Shown: in pieces, positions 1 to 8,831 of the stretch
How the letters are laid out: each line of letters begins with the position of its first letter
How positions within the stretch are numbered: the first letter of the stretch is position 1
From: Azospirillum baldaniorum
Lineage (GTDB): Bacteria > Pseudomonadota > Alphaproteobacteria > Azospirillales > Azospirillaceae
Direction of reading: 5' to 3'
Assembly (NCBI RefSeq): GCF_003119195.2
Contig: NZ_CP022255.1
Location: 62,001 to 126,000 of the forward strand
Length of the DNA stretch: 64,000 nt
Made by a program: the position numbers and the translations under genes
Notes under the pieces: generated by a model
Database searches by the model: none
What the model saw: the letters and a program-made list of their open reading frames with translations, nothing else
What the model was told of the DNA's origin: nothing

Positions 1-1410
1 GTCCGATACCGTGGTTGGTGACGTCCGAGGGTCGTAAGCGATGCCCGTATAGTCGGTCCATTGGTGGTTGAAGAATTCCACCCGTCCCCCGGCGTCGGTG
101 ATCCAGACGATCTGCGGCATGGCGTCCGCCATCAGACGAAACCGCGCCTCGCTCTCGCGCAGGGCCGCTTCGGTCTCCCGCCGGACGGTCAGATCGGCCG
201 TGACCGCCAGGAAACGGCGCTCGTCCCCGTTGCTGCCGGGCACGATCGTGATGCCGCTGTTCGCCCAAACGTCCGTCCCGTCGGGCCGCCGGTAGCGCTT
301 GTCGAGCGCCACGGTCTCACCCGTCCGCAAGGCCTGTTCAATGGCCATGCGGCTCGCCGCGAGATCATCGGGGTGGGTGACGTCGGCGACGGACAAGCCC
401 ACGACCTCCTCCCGCGGACGTCCCAGGATTCGGCAGAGTTCGTCGTTCGCGCGGAGAAAGCGGCCATCCGGCGTGAGTTCCGACAGGCCGACCGCCGCGC
501 GGGCGAAGAGGGCGGACAGCCGCGCCTCGCTGCGCCGCAGGGCCTCGTCGGTGCTCCGGCGGGAGGTGATGTTGCTGGCGGTCCCAAACCACTCGCAGAC
601 CTCGCCATCCGCATCCAGGATCGGCACCGCCCGCGAATGCGTCCATCCCAGTGATCCGTCGGCCTGCCGGACCCGATGCTCCAGATCGAAGGCGCTCTTG
701 GTCCGGATGGCTTCCCGTACGGCGTCGAGAAGCTGCGGCTGATCGTCGGGATGGATGTACTCCTCGAGCCACGCCTTGTTGCCGTCGGTCGTGTCGGTGA
801 GGAAGCCGTGCCCGTCAAGCTGCCGCAGTTCCGTCCAGTCGATGTTCATGCGGTAGATGGCGTAGGAGGAGGCCTCCACCAGGGCGCGGTAGCGGCTCTC
901 GCTGTCGCGCAAGGCAAGTTCGGTCCGCTTGCGGCTGGTCACCTCATGCACCGTCACCAGAACACCCGCGATAGCCCCGGCATCGTTGCGGACCGGACTG
1001 TAGGTGAGGTCGAACCAGGTTTCCTCCGCGACGCCGTTGCGCTCGAGGATCAGCTTCTGGTCGTCGAACCCGCGGGACTCACCGCGGAGCACGGCCTCGT
1101 AGATCGGCCCGTTGAAGTCCCAAACCTCGGGCCAACACTCGCGGGTGGGTTGGCCGAGGGCGCGGGGATGTTTGCCGGCGGTGATTTCGGCGTAGCAATC
1201 GTTGTAGATCTGGATGAGGTCGGGTCCCCAGAGAACAATCATGCCAAGCGGGGAGGCGAGAATCAAGTCGACGACAACCCGCAAGGACAGCGGCCAGTCC
1301 GCCTTCGGTCCGAGGGACGTCGCAGCCCAATCATGGGCTCGGATCAACGCTCCCATGGTCCCGCCCCCACTGGGCCAATCCAACTCCGAACCGATGCCGT
1401 CAGGAATCAT
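1..1410 (-). CDS. Multi-PAS sensor protein, N-terminal part (cut by window edge)
   Basis: This frame is open from the start codon to the left edge of the window, so only the first 470 or so residues are visible. They form a chain of PAS domains, roughly residues 40-150, 155-285 and 290-415, with a fourth beginning. Each ends in a linker such as VTSRKR or LTVRRETEAALRESEARFR, typical of PAS/PAC repeats that feed a histidine kinase or GGDEF output. No transmembrane segment is seen, so the sensor is probably cytoplasmic. I chose the ATG at 1410, which overlaps the end of the upstream antitoxin gene by 11 bases; an internal ATG at 1356 is the alternative. The output domain lies outside the window, so kinase versus cyclase cannot be decided. 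Confidence 0.85.
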   Translation of the reverse strand, partial: MIPDGIGSELDWPSGGGTMGALIRAHDWAATSLGPKADWPLSLRVVVDLILASPLGMIVLWGPDLIQIYNDCYAEITAGKHPRALGQPTRECWPEVWDFNGPIYEAVLRGESRGFDDQKLILERNGVAEETWFDLTYSPVRNDAGAIAGVLVTVHEVTSRKRTELALRDSESRYRALVEASSYAIYRMNIDWTELRQLDGHGFLTDTTDGNKAWLEEYIHPDDQPQLLDAVREAIRTKSAFDLEHRVRQADGSLGWTHSRAVPILDADGEVCEWFGTASNITSRRSTDEALRRSEARLSALFARAAVGLSELTPDGRFLRANDELCRILGRPREEVVGLSVADVTHPDDLAASRMAIEQALRTGETVALDKRYRRPDGTDVWANSGITIVPGSNGDERRFLAVTADLTVRRETEAALRESEARFRLMADAMPQIVWITDAGGRVEFFNHQWTDYTGIAYDPRTSPTTVSD

Positions 1411-1597
1411 GGCCGCCGCTTGGGGCAGGGGGCTGGGCAAGCGACGACGGTGGCAGCGCAACACGCTCCTGAAGCAGGCGCAACCCGTCGCGCACCACCT
1501 CGCTGGCCGTCTGGTAGCGGCCGGACGCCACCAGAGTCTGGACGAAGCGGTCGAGTTCCGGGGTGAGGGAGATGCTCTGGCTGATGCGCCTGGACAT
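1400..1597 (-). CDS. Orphan ParD/CopG-like antitoxin
   Basis: A 65-residue protein beginning MSRRISQSISLTPELDRFVQ, followed by ASGRYQTASEVVRDGLRLLQER. This is the ribbon-helix-helix pattern of ParD antitoxins, which dimerise, bind their own promoter and neutralise a ParE toxin. Normally parE follows with a short overlap. Here the next gene is a PAS sensor whose start codon lies inside the last codons of this gene. No RelE/ParE-like reading frame is visible on either side. It may be a solitary antitoxin recruited as a regulator. An in-frame start further upstream would add an uncharacteristic basic leader, so I used the ATG at 1597. Confidence 0.75.
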   Translation of the reverse strand: MSRRISQSISLTPELDRFVQTLVASGRYQTASEVVRDGLRLLQERVALPPSSLAQPPAPSGGHDS

Positions 1598-2420
1598 GTG
1601 ACCATCGCAACGGAAGGGAAGCGGTGCCACAGAGTACGACACCGAGTTAGAGCCCGGAAGTCGACCGAAGGGCATGATGCCTCCGGTCATAGATTTCGAA
1701 CGGGGGGAGGAGCGGCGGCAGTGCAAAAGACAACTCGGTGGGCACGCCTGGGCAGCCGGCTGGGCTGGATCGGGCTTGAATCAAAGACATTGAACGGTAA
1801 GCATTGAGCGGCAATGAAACAGCTCTAAAGCGCCGGATACTGATTTTTGATCGATGATCCGGCTGTGCCCCACCTGTGAAGGTGGCATGAATGGCACCGC
1901 CGCCTTGTCGGTTATCTGGCTGCCGGGAAAAGGTTGGCCCATCAGGCCGCCATGGGCGCGGCAACGCTGCACATGCGGGATTTTGCTGAAGGCACCCCAA
2001 GGAACCAGGCGGGCCTGCGGCGGCGCAAAATATCGTGCCGCCGGAGTGACGAGAAGTGCCCTGCCTGCTGTTGACGCCGGAAAAGGAGGCAGAGGTTTGG
2101 ATGTGGAGGCGGTCGCTCGTGAGAAAAAGGGGCAGCCTCCCCAATGTGGTGGTGAGCAAGTTCCGGTTCACCGATTGGACAGCCGGGCTGCAAGCCATTG
2201 CCGCGGTCCGCCGGTCGGCGGTGCCGGTCACCGGCAACCTACCGCTGCACAATCCCTTTTCCCGGAGGATCTGAAACTGCCCCAGGCCAAAGCCTCCATT
2301 ACGCCCAGCAGCCGGGAGCGACATCGAAAGCGCCATTGAGTACAGCCTGAGGGTCGACCGCAATCCCAGTCCTGGAAGAGGAACGGGGCGACGACAACTC
2401 ACTTAAGCAAGGTAGACGCC
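1598..2420. other. Gene-poor stretch, no supported gene
   Basis: Reading frames here (for example a 161-residue frame from 1854 and a 251-residue frame on the other strand) have no recognisable domain, odd residue composition and no convincing ribosome site. The stretch holds the promoters of the antitoxin gene (leftward) and of the DUF1003 gene (rightward). A short hairpin, CACCTGTGAAGGTG, starts near 1870. It could be a decayed gene or a remnant of a mobile element, but I see no terminal repeats. Confidence 0.5.
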
Positions 2421-3023
2421 ATGAACGCACAGCCGTCCCAACATGGCAGAGATCGCGCGGAGAAGTCCGCAAGCCCACCAACCTACCCACCACCATCCCC
2501 CGGATTGAGTGCCGTGCTCGAACGGAACATTGATGCGCTGCACCAGCGCAGGGAACGGGAGGAGGTCGAGGCGACCGCCGAGGAGCGGATTGCCGACGCG
2601 ATCACCCGCTTCACCGGCAGCATGACGTTCGTTTATCTGCATTTGGCATTCTTTGGTTTTTGGATCGTCGCCAACCTGGGGTGGGTGCCCGGCGTTCCGC
2701 GCTGGGATCCCTCCTTCGTCGTTCTGGCGATGATTGCGTCCGTGGAGGCCATCTTTCTGTCCACCTTCGTGCTCATCAGCCAGAATCGGATGTCCGAGGT
2801 CGCCAGCAAGCGGGCTGATCTCGATCTGCAAATCAGCCTGTTGGCGGAGCACGAAATCACCAAACTGACGGCCCTGGTGTCGTCCATGGCCGATCACATG
2901 GGGGTGAAGACGGACGTTGACTCCGATCTGGACATCATCAAGCAGGATGTCGCCCCTGAAGCGGTGCTCGACCAGATCGAGGCCAAGAAGTCTCCGAAGA
3001 AGCCCACGGACCGGGAGCGGTGA
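2421..3023 (+). CDS. DUF1003 family membrane protein
   Basis: A 200-residue protein with a polar N-terminal 70 residues and two hydrophobic segments, about residues 72-90 (FVYLHLAFFGFWIVANLG) and 102-122 (VVLAMIASVEAIFLSTFVL). After them come QNRMSEVASKRADLDLQI and a helical tail. The order of two helices followed by QNRM and a coiled region is the hallmark of DUF1003. The function of the family is not established; members are inner-membrane proteins sometimes linked to stress or metal transport. The gene stands alone, facing the convergent glycosyltransferase operon 18 bases away. Confidence 0.85.
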   Translation: MNAQPSQHGRDRAEKSASPPTYPPPSPGLSAVLERNIDALHQRREREEVEATAEERIADAITRFTGSMTFVYLHLAFFGFWIVANLGWVPGVPRWDPSFVVLAMIASVEAIFLSTFVLISQNRMSEVASKRADLDLQISLLAEHEITKLTALVSSMADHMGVKTDVDSDLDIIKQDVAPEAVLDQIEAKKSPKKPTDRER

Positions 3024-3041
3024 TGGGCTGTTTGCGCCGCC

Positions 3042-4139
3042 TCATTGAAAGGGCAGTACCACACTGGTATTTTGGCTGGTCCGTCGCATCGCGCACTCCA
3101 GTTCCCGTTCCAACGTTTCCGCGCGATGCGCGGCGGTGTGGTGTTTCAGGATTCGCCGCCGCGCCCTTGCGCCCATCGCTTGGCGGGTGTTCTCGTCCAG
3201 TTGGTGAAGGGCGTGCAAAACGTCCTCGGACGTGTGGGCGAGGATGATCTCGCGGTTCGGCTCCAGCAGCGCGTCCAGGCCGTCCCAACAGTCGGAGATG
3301 ATCGGAGTGGCGCAGGCGGCGGCCTCGAACAGCCGGACGCTGGGGCTGTGGCCCGCGCGGATCATGTCCTCGCGCGTCACGTTCAAGGTGAAACGGCTGG
3401 CCGCATAGAAGGCAGGATGCTCGGCGGGAGGAACATGATGCCGACGTTCGACATTTCCGGGCCAGGCGATCCCGTCGGGGTATTGCGGACCGGCGACGAC
3501 GAAGCGCAGCGACGGCGCGCGCCGGGCCGGTTCCAGCAGCAACCGTTCCAGCGTCGGCTGCCGGTCGGGGCTGTAGGTGCCGAGATAGCTCAGATCCCAG
3601 CGCTTGGGCGCGGGCAGAGGCGCGTAGGCGCCGGCATCCACGGAGCAATGGAGCGCGCGCGCCGCCGGAGAGCCGTAGCGGGACTCCAGCCGCTCCAGCG
3701 TCGGTCCGCCCGTGAAGGAGAAATACACATCATAGCCGGGAATGAGGGCAGGGGAGAGATACTCCTCGTCGCCGCGTTCCAGCTTCGCCAGGGTCACCGG
3801 CGTGTCGATGTCGTAGAAGGCGACGATCCCCTGCGCGGCTTCCTGCGCCCAGCGGCCGACGGCGACGCCGTCGGGCACGTAGGAACCGACGAGCACCGCG
3901 TCGGCCTCCTCGACCATTCCGGCCCACCGCCGCAGGTCGGCAAGGTCCTCGTAGAAGGCCAGCCGGCAATAGCCGGGATCGGTGACATCGCGATTCTGCG
4001 CGTACCAGGGAACGTCGCGCTCCAGGAACAGGATGTCGTGGCCGCGTGCGGCGAACGCCTTGAGAAGGGCGCGGAAGGTGGTGGCGTGGCCGTTGCCCCA
4101 GGAGGAGGACAGGCTCAGCCCCAGGACGACGAGCTTCAC
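3042..4139 (-). CDS. CgeB-type glycosyltransferase 1
   Basis: Predicted 365-residue GT-B glycosyltransferase of the CgeB/DUF3880 family. The N-terminal half begins VKLVVLGLSLSSSWGNGHAT, a Rossmann strand followed by a glycine/asparagine loop. The C-terminal half has the donor-binding block HSPSVRLFEAAACATPIISD, then WDGLDALLEPNREIILA, as in other CgeB proteins. The GTG start at 4139 overlaps the stop of the upstream gene in a GTGA, with AGGAG about eight bases before it. It is the last gene of a six-gene leftward operon and one of three tandem paralogues. Donor and acceptor sugars cannot be told from sequence; the neighbours suggest an inositol-containing acceptor. Confidence 0.85.
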   Translation of the reverse strand: MKLVVLGLSLSSSWGNGHATTFRALLKAFAARGHDILFLERDVPWYAQNRDVTDPGYCRLAFYEDLADLRRWAGMVEEADAVLVGSYVPDGVAVGRWAQEAAQGIVAFYDIDTPVTLAKLERGDEEYLSPALIPGYDVYFSFTGGPTLERLESRYGSPAARALHCSVDAGAYAPLPAPKRWDLSYLGTYSPDRQPTLERLLLEPARRAPSLRFVVAGPQYPDGIAWPGNVERRHHVPPAEHPAFYAASRFTLNVTREDMIRAGHSPSVRLFEAAACATPIISDCWDGLDALLEPNREIILAHTSEDVLHALHQLDENTRQAMGARARRRILKHHTAAHRAETLERELECAMRRTSQNTSVVLPFQ

Positions 4140-5230
4140 GCCGCGCTCCTTTCCCGCCGGGCCGCCAGGGCTTCGCGCAGCAACACGTCGACCTCCGCGC
4201 CGCGCCGTGCGTAGGTGTGTTCCGCAAGGGTACGCCGCCGCGCAGCGTCGCCGATGGCGCGGGCGCGGGCCGGGGTGAGGGCGCGCAGATGATCGGTCAC
4301 GTCCTGGCCGTCGCGGGCGACGAGGATTTCCTCGTCCGGGGTGAGGAACAGTTCGACCCCCGTCCAAGCGTCGGTGATCAGGCAGGCCGCCGCTCCGGCA
4401 GCCTCGAACACCCGCGTGGCGGGCGAGAAGCCGACCTCGGCCATGCTGTCGCGGGCGATGTTCAGAACCGCCAGCGGCGAGCTGTTGAAGGCGTTGTGGT
4501 CGGCGGTGCCGACATGGCCGATGTGGGCGACGTTGGCCGGCAGCCCCTTCGTCTCCCAGCCGCTGCCGCCGATGATGTAACGGCCCTGCGGGTTGCGCGC
4601 GGCGGGCTCCAGGAAGAAGCGTTCCACCCGTTCCTCGCGGTCGGGCAGCCGGTTGCCGAGAAAGCTGAGATCGGCGGCGAAGCGCGGTTGGGGAGGTGCC
4701 GGCTGGTGCGTCGCCGGGTCCAGCGCGTTGTAGATGGGGCGGCACAGGCGGGCGCCCATCGCCTCGTAGGCCGCGACCACCGGCGGGCCGCCGCCGTAGG
4801 TCAGCACGGCGTCGATCCGCGGCAGCCGGCGGCGCAGGGGATGGTCCGGCGCCTGCCGAAGCTCGGCCAGGGTGGCGGGGGCGTCGACGTCCCAATAGAC
4901 ACGCAGGGCGTGGGAACCGGCGGCATCCATCACGCCGTCGAGCAACTCGTCGTCGAAGACGCCGACGCCGTTTGCCTTCACCACCACGTCGGCCTCGGCG
5001 GCGCGGGCGATCACGGTGCGGCAGGCCTCGGCGGTGGCCTCGTACACCACGACGCTGGCCCAGTCGGGCGGCTCGATGTCACGGTGCTTCTGGCGGTCGA
5101 AGGCGTCCGGTTCGTAGAAGGTGACGTCCCAGCCCCGCTTGGCGAGTTCGCTCAACATGCCGCGATAGTAGGTGGCGGCGCCATTCCAGTAGGAGGAAAG
5201 CAGGCTCGAACCGTAGAAGGCCATCTTCAT
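4136..5230 (-). CDS. CgeB-type glycosyltransferase 2
   Basis: A 364-residue paralogue of the flanking genes, starting MKMAFYGSSLLSSYWNGAATYYRG. It shares the SSYWNGAAT-type loop with its neighbours, the GT-B donor block FSPATRVFEAAGAAACLITD and the following WTGVELFLTPDEEILVA. No signal peptide or membrane segment is seen, so it should act in the cytoplasm. Start and stop overlap both neighbours by four bases (ATGA and GTGA), so the three paralogues are translated in series. They probably add successive residues to the same growing saccharide. Confidence 0.85.
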   Translation of the reverse strand: MKMAFYGSSLLSSYWNGAATYYRGMLSELAKRGWDVTFYEPDAFDRQKHRDIEPPDWASVVVYEATAEACRTVIARAAEADVVVKANGVGVFDDELLDGVMDAAGSHALRVYWDVDAPATLAELRQAPDHPLRRRLPRIDAVLTYGGGPPVVAAYEAMGARLCRPIYNALDPATHQPAPPQPRFAADLSFLGNRLPDREERVERFFLEPAARNPQGRYIIGGSGWETKGLPANVAHIGHVGTADHNAFNSSPLAVLNIARDSMAEVGFSPATRVFEAAGAAACLITDAWTGVELFLTPDEEILVARDGQDVTDHLRALTPARARAIGDAARRRTLAEHTYARRGAEVDVLLREALAARRERSAA

Positions 5231-6351
5231 CGGACAGGCTCCAGCATCGAAGAGGGGGTGGGCGTGCCAGCCAGAGCGGCGGCGATGGCGAGCAGCTCCC
5301 TGGTGCGGTGGGCGCAGGTGTGGCGGGTGCGGATCGTTTCCAGGCCGTTGCGGACCAACGCCGCGCGGAGGTCGGCGTCGCCGTCCACGGCGCGCAGATG
5401 GGCGGTCATATGGGCACCGTCGCGGGCGACCAGGAAATCCGTTCCCGGTCGGAACAGGCCTTCGCAATCGCTCCATGGCGCGCTGACCAGCGGGATGCCG
5501 CAGGCCAGCGCCTCGAACACGCGGATGGTCGGGATGCCTGGCAGGGATTCGACGTAGAAACGGCGCGGCACATGGACGGTGACCCGATGGCGGGCGAAGG
5601 TCGCGGGCACCCGGACGTTGGGCAGCCAGCCCTTGTAGGCGATGCCGTGCCGCTTCAGCGTCGCCAGGGCTTCGGCGGGGTAGCGCACGCCATAGACGTC
5701 CAGAGCCAGACCCGCGGCACGGGCGGGAGCGAACAGAAAGCTCCCCAGCTCCTTCGTCCGCTCGCCATCACCCCAATTGCCGATCCACACCGCTCCGCTG
5801 CGCCGCTCCTCCCCGGGCAGCGGGTGGAACAGCCGGACGTCGGCGGCTTCGTGCCAGACGAAGACGCGATCCTCCCAGCCCCAGCGCCGGTACACGGTGG
5901 CCAGAGTTTCGCCGAAGGCCAGGACGCCGTTGTAGCCGGAGAGATCGAAGGCGGAGATGGCCCCCGGATCACTGACCGCGCGATGGTGCGTGTCGTGGAA
6001 CAACAGGGAAAAGCGACCGCCCTGGGCCCGCGCCCGGCCCACCGCCGCGACCAGAGCCGGGTCGTTCCATTCATGGACGATGACCAGATCGGCCCCGTCG
6101 CACAGCGCCGCCGCGTCGGTATCGGTCGTGAAGGTCAGCGAGGTCAACTCCGGATAGGCGGTCCGGTAGGGCACCAGTCCCGCTTCGCCATGATCGGCCA
6201 GCAGGTTCCGCAGGCTCCATGCGCCATCCGGTTCAAGGACGCGGACCTCATGGCCGAGGATGATCAGCTCCCTGAGGACGCCGCGCAGGAAATGGGCGTT
6301 GCCGTGGTTCCAGCAGGACGCCAGCGAATGGGTGAAATAGACGATCCTCAC
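5227..6351 (-). CDS. CgeB-type glycosyltransferase 3
   Basis: A 374-residue protein starting VRIVYFTHSLASCWNHGNAHF, again the CgeB pattern. The donor block reads LPGIPTIRVFEALACGIPLVSA, then WSDCEGLFRPGTDFLVARDG. It is the most divergent of the three tandem CgeB genes and carries an extra FHDTHHRAVSD segment near the middle. The GTG start at 6351 overlaps the upstream stop as GTGA. The upstream in-frame extension to 6576 runs through the neighbouring gene and is not credible. It is presumed to be a cytosolic glycosyltransferase of the cluster. Confidence 0.85.
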   Translation of the reverse strand: MRIVYFTHSLASCWNHGNAHFLRGVLRELIILGHEVRVLEPDGAWSLRNLLADHGEAGLVPYRTAYPELTSLTFTTDTDAAALCDGADLVIVHEWNDPALVAAVGRARAQGGRFSLLFHDTHHRAVSDPGAISAFDLSGYNGVLAFGETLATVYRRWGWEDRVFVWHEAADVRLFHPLPGEERRSGAVWIGNWGDGERTKELGSFLFAPARAAGLALDVYGVRYPAEALATLKRHGIAYKGWLPNVRVPATFARHRVTVHVPRRFYVESLPGIPTIRVFEALACGIPLVSAPWSDCEGLFRPGTDFLVARDGAHMTAHLRAVDGDADLRAALVRNGLETIRTRHTCAHRTRELLAIAAALAGTPTPSSMLEPVR

Positions 6352-7502
6352 GCAACGGCCTCCTTGCGGGAGGGGGTGGAGGTGTGACGCGCCAGAACGC
6401 TGCGGTAGAGACCGCGCATGCCGGAGGCCATCGGCTCCATGCCGTATTGCCCGGCCTTGAGCCGCGCCGCCTCGCCGAGGCGCCCGGCCTCCCCCGGATC
6501 GTCCAGCAGGCGGCGGATCGTGGCGGCCAGGGCTGCGCTGTCCCTCGGTTCCACGAAGAGTGCGGCGCCGTCCCACAGCTCGCGGAAGGTCGCGATGTCC
6601 GACAGCACCAGCGCGCAGCCGGCCTGCGCGGCTTCAAGCACCGTCAGGCCGAACGGCTCGTAGAGCGCGGCGGACGCGAAGACCGGTGCCCGCGCCAGCC
6701 ACGCCGCGATCGACGCCGCATCCAGGCGCCCGAGCGTCGCGGCGTGACGCAGGGTCCGGTGATTCCCGCCCGGACCCTCCAGCGAGCCGGCGGCGACCAC
6801 CGGTGCCTCCAGCAGCGCCGCCGCCGCGTCCAGCGTTGCGATGTTCTTTCCATCGTCCCACAAGCGTCCGGCGGTGAAGACGAAACGCTCCCGTCCGCCC
6901 AGCCCCCCGCCCGGAGGAGGACGGCGTCCATTGCGCACCACGACCGGTGGCGGCAAACCGTAGGCGGCGGCGGTGGCCTGCGCGAAGGCGGTGCTCGGGG
7001 CTGCCAGCGCATCGCAGGCACGGTAGCCCCGCGCCAGAACCTCGATCCGCCAGAGGAAGTCGCCCGGCAGGGCGCCGCCGCGCAGGGTGGCCCACCACGT
7101 CGCCAGACAGGAATGGCAGACCCCCACGACCGGAACCGTGAAGCCGGCATCCGCCGCCAGGGCCGGGCTGTTGAGGTGGACGAGATCCACCCCCAACCGC
7201 CGAGCGAGCGTTCCCAGCGCTTCGGCGCCGCGCCGGATCGCGGCCGGGTCCTCCGCCATCCAGTCCAGCGGGAGGCCGGTGTCGATCAGTTCCAGGCCGG
7301 GGATGGCGCGCGCCGCCGCGGTCTGGTCATCCTGCGGTGACGGCCCAAGCACCGCCAGGGTAACGCGCAGGCCGCCTGCCGCCAGTTCCTGCGCGAGATC
7401 GAGCGCGTAGGTCCACACGCCACCCACGCTGTCCGCCGTCATCAACAGATGCGTGGGGACTGGATGCGCGGGGGCTGCCGGGGGCGTCACCGGCAACCGC
7501 AT
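6348..7502 (-). CDS. GT4-family glycosyltransferase
   Basis: A 384-residue GT-B enzyme of the glycosyl transferases group 1 type. Near the N-terminus it has MTADSVGGVWTYALDLAQEL, the glycine-rich acceptor-side loop. In the C-terminal half it has RFVFTAGRLWDDGKN (nucleotide-sugar site) and SAALYEPFGLTVLEAAQAGCA, the E-x7-E retaining-enzyme motif. It overlaps the radical SAM gene upstream by 16 bases and the CgeB gene downstream by four. It is the only GT4 member in the operon and may start the chain on inositol or inositol phosphate; that is inference from context. Confidence 0.9.
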   Translation of the reverse strand: MRLPVTPPAAPAHPVPTHLLMTADSVGGVWTYALDLAQELAAGGLRVTLAVLGPSPQDDQTAAARAIPGLELIDTGLPLDWMAEDPAAIRRGAEALGTLARRLGVDLVHLNSPALAADAGFTVPVVGVCHSCLATWWATLRGGALPGDFLWRIEVLARGYRACDALAAPSTAFAQATAAAYGLPPPVVVRNGRRPPPGGGLGGRERFVFTAGRLWDDGKNIATLDAAAALLEAPVVAAGSLEGPGGNHRTLRHAATLGRLDAASIAAWLARAPVFASAALYEPFGLTVLEAAQAGCALVLSDIATFRELWDGAALFVEPRDSAALAATIRRLLDDPGEAGRLGEAARLKAGQYGMEPMASGMRGLYRSVLARHTSTPSRKEAVA

Positions 7503-8797
7503 GCGGCCTCCAGCTCATGCAAGGGCAGGGGCTCCTCCGCCTGAATGTCGCTCAGTCGCGCGAACTGGCGCAGATAGTGCTCGTGCGCCCTTTCCCATGC
7601 CCGGTCGTCCGGTTCGCCCCACAGGCGGCGGTAATCGGGCGAGGCGGGGTAGGGGTAGAGCGGCACCGGATCGTTGGCCCAGACACCGGCACCGTGCAGC
7701 CTCTCCCGCCATCGCGCGACGAGCCCGGCGTCGTCGCCGGCCATGGCGATCAGGTTGGCCTGGACGAAGGGCACGCTGCGCCGGGCGTGGATCAGGCGGT
7801 CGGCCAGTGCGTCGGTGCTCATGCGGCAGTTCTTGTCGAGCGCTGCGCGACCCTCCTCGGTCAGGCTTTCCACCCCGGCCTCGATCGACACGCAGCCGGC
7901 GGCCCCCAGGAGATCCAGCAGATCGGGCTTCCACAAGTCGATGCGGGTCTGGATGCCGAACTCGACCGGACGCTCCACCAGCGCTTCCAACAGGTCGCGG
8001 CGGGGCAGGAAGATCTCGTCGATGAAATAGACGTAACGCACGCCGGCGGCGGTCAGCCGGTCGATCTCCTCCAGCACGACAGCGGTGTCGCGGCGGCGGT
8101 ACTGGTCGCGGAAGTCGATCTTGGCGCAGAAGGAACAGGTGTAGGGGCAACCGCGCGACGCCTCGACCTCGGCCCCCGCACCGAGCGGTTCGGTGCCGTA
8201 GCGGTGGTGATGGTGGGGGTGGCGGTTCAGCCATTCGGCGGGCCAGGACAGCGCTGGCAGATCGACGAAGCGGCCGGTGTGCGGGCCGCCGGTGAGGACT
8301 GTTCCGCCGCCGCTGCGGAAGGCCAGCGCCGGAACGTCGTCCAACCCTGGCTGGCCGGAATCCAGCCGGTCGGCAAGCTGTTTCACGACCTCCTCGCATT
8401 CGCCCCGCACGACGACGTCCAGGCCCAGCTTCTCCAGGGCTGCACCGGGGGTGGTCGATCCATGCGGACCCACCGCGACGGTCCGGCCGCCGCGTCCGTC
8501 CAGCGCCAGCAGGAAATCACGGGGAATGCGCAGCTCCGGCGGGGCGCAACGCCAGAACAGGTAGGTCGGCGCGGTCGTCACCACGGTCATGCCGGGCGCG
8601 AAGCCGGCCACCCGATCCGCCAGTTCGCTGTTCGACAATCCCGTCAACAGCCCATCGAGCAGCAGGACCTCATGTCCGGCCTGCTCCAGCAGCGCCTTGC
8701 CGTAGCCCAGTTCGAGGGGCAGATGCGGCTCGCGGCAGCCGAAATAGATGCTGTGCGCGAAGGTCCAGGCCGGATTGACCAACGCCACACGCATCAT
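7487..8797 (-). CDS. B12-binding domain radical SAM enzyme
   Basis: A 436-residue protein. Residues 1-180 form a Rossmann-like cobalamin-binding domain (MMRVALVNPAW, GHEVLLLDGL, VVTTAPTYLFW, VRGECEEVV). No DxHxxG loop is visible, as is common in this class. The radical SAM core carries CPYTCSFC with Cys217, Cys221 and Cys224 for the 4Fe-4S cluster, followed by YFIDEIFLPRRDLLEAL and SIEAGVESLTEEGR. Such enzymes often methylate unactivated carbon or phosphorus. GGAGG lies five bases before the first of two ATG codons. Within a glycosyltransferase operon it probably C-methylates or rearranges a sugar or cyclitol. I recall a TIGRFAM for rSAM proteins of a rhizobial twelve-gene cluster, but could not check membership. 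Confidence 0.9.
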   Translation of the reverse strand: MMRVALVNPAWTFAHSIYFGCREPHLPLELGYGKALLEQAGHEVLLLDGLLTGLSNSELADRVAGFAPGMTVVTTAPTYLFWRCAPPELRIPRDFLLALDGRGGRTVAVGPHGSTTPGAALEKLGLDVVVRGECEEVVKQLADRLDSGQPGLDDVPALAFRSGGGTVLTGGPHTGRFVDLPALSWPAEWLNRHPHHHHRYGTEPLGAGAEVEASRGCPYTCSFCAKIDFRDQYRRRDTAVVLEEIDRLTAAGVRYVYFIDEIFLPRRDLLEALVERPVEFGIQTRIDLWKPDLLDLLGAAGCVSIEAGVESLTEEGRAALDKNCRMSTDALADRLIHARRSVPFVQANLIAMAGDDAGLVARWRERLHGAGVWANDPVPLYPYPASPDYRRLWGEPDDRAWERAHEHYLRQFARLSDIQAEEPLPLHELEAACGCR

Positions 8798-8831
8798 GTC
8801 GCCTCCACCAAGGCCGGTCCGGACCGGCGGT

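Noticed and set aside
1647-2402. 251-residue frame on the minus strand in the gene-poor stretch
   Set aside because: No domain, improbable composition and no ribosome site; another long frame overlaps it on the other strand.
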